Origin: an uncultured Eubacteriales bacterium
Lineage (GTDB): Bacteria; Bacillota; Clostridia; Oscillospirales; Oscillospiraceae
Assembly: GCA_900549705.1 (NCBI GenBank)
Contig: URPI01000145.1
Coordinates: forward strand, 1 to 5,614
Direction of reading: 5' to 3'
DNA: 5,614 bases
The notes beneath the pieces are model-generated. The model saw only the letters and a program-made list of their open reading frames with translations, was not told the DNA's origin and did not search any database. Position 1 is the first letter of the stretch; every line of letters begins with the position of its first letter. Positions 5,554 to 5,614 of the stretch are shown piece after piece. The translations under genes and the position numbers were made by a program.

Positions 5554-5588
5554 CAGATATGTTCTTGATAGGCTTCGTATTCTGTCAT
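5532..5588 (-). pseudogene. truncated 5' end of a sigma-like helix-turn-helix factor
   Basis: Reading the minus strand from 5588, the first residues are MTEYEAYQEHICYTHDTF, after which the frame runs through the reverse of the transposase fragment to a stop at 5471-5469. A start of this type (M-T-x-Y-E-x-Y ... Y-x-H-x-x-F) recalls small sigma-70-like factors found in clostridial mobile elements, which would normally continue with a CKVVIRHAA-like segment. Here that continuation is missing. AAAGGGGG at 5596-5603 lies 7 bases upstream of the ATG, which supports a once functional gene. The family assignment is from memory of short motifs and is uncertain; truncation by the adjoining insertion fragment is an inference. 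Confidence 0.4.
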
Positions 5589-5614
5589 GGAAAATCCCCC
5601 TTTCTTCGATTATG

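Overview
The window looks like a chromosomal stretch from a GC-rich anaerobic member of the Firmicutes. A relative of Faecalibacterium, Subdoligranulum or another Oscillospiraceae is my best guess. The guess rests on strong AGGAGG-type ribosome binding sites, a Firmicutes-style solute-binding lipoprotein, clostridial-type mobile debris, and GTAGGGG-led palindromic repeats of a kind I associate with that group. Species cannot be read from the sequence.

Layout. Positions 1-135 are a leader. It may hold the 3' part of a cobalamin riboswitch (weak evidence) and contains one palindromic repeat. Positions 136-3323 are a tightly packed cobalamin operon: cobD (threonine-phosphate decarboxylase), cobQ/cbiP (cobyric acid synthase) and cobI/cbiL (C20 methyltransferase of the corrin ring). 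The first two genes overlap by 8 bases and the next two are 1 base apart, which suggests translational coupling. Positions 3324-3674 hold no gene. They carry a dense cluster of modular GC-rich palindromes, partly arranged as inverted copies. Positions 3675-3902 encode a 75-residue protein of unknown function, followed by a clear intrinsic terminator. Positions 4114-5406 encode an ABC-type solute-binding lipoprotein with its own candidate promoter and terminator and no permease in view. Positions 5454-5614 are a small graveyard: a half repeat, a fragment that looks like an IS1182-type transposase, and on the opposite strand the first codons of what looks like a small sigma-like factor, cut off where the transposase fragment begins.

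How the genes work together. CobD makes the aminopropanol phosphate arm (or its precursor), CobQ amidates the corrin side chains, and CobI adds the C20 methyl group early in ring building. The three act at separate steps of one pathway, so the remaining genes must lie elsewhere. The lipoprotein and the small protein have no visible link to cobalamin synthesis.

I do not see a convincing new multi-gene system. The most interesting signals are the modular palindromes, whose stem sequences differ while pairing is kept (a matching inverted copy lies on the other side of the cob operon), and the transposase/sigma-factor junction at the right end.
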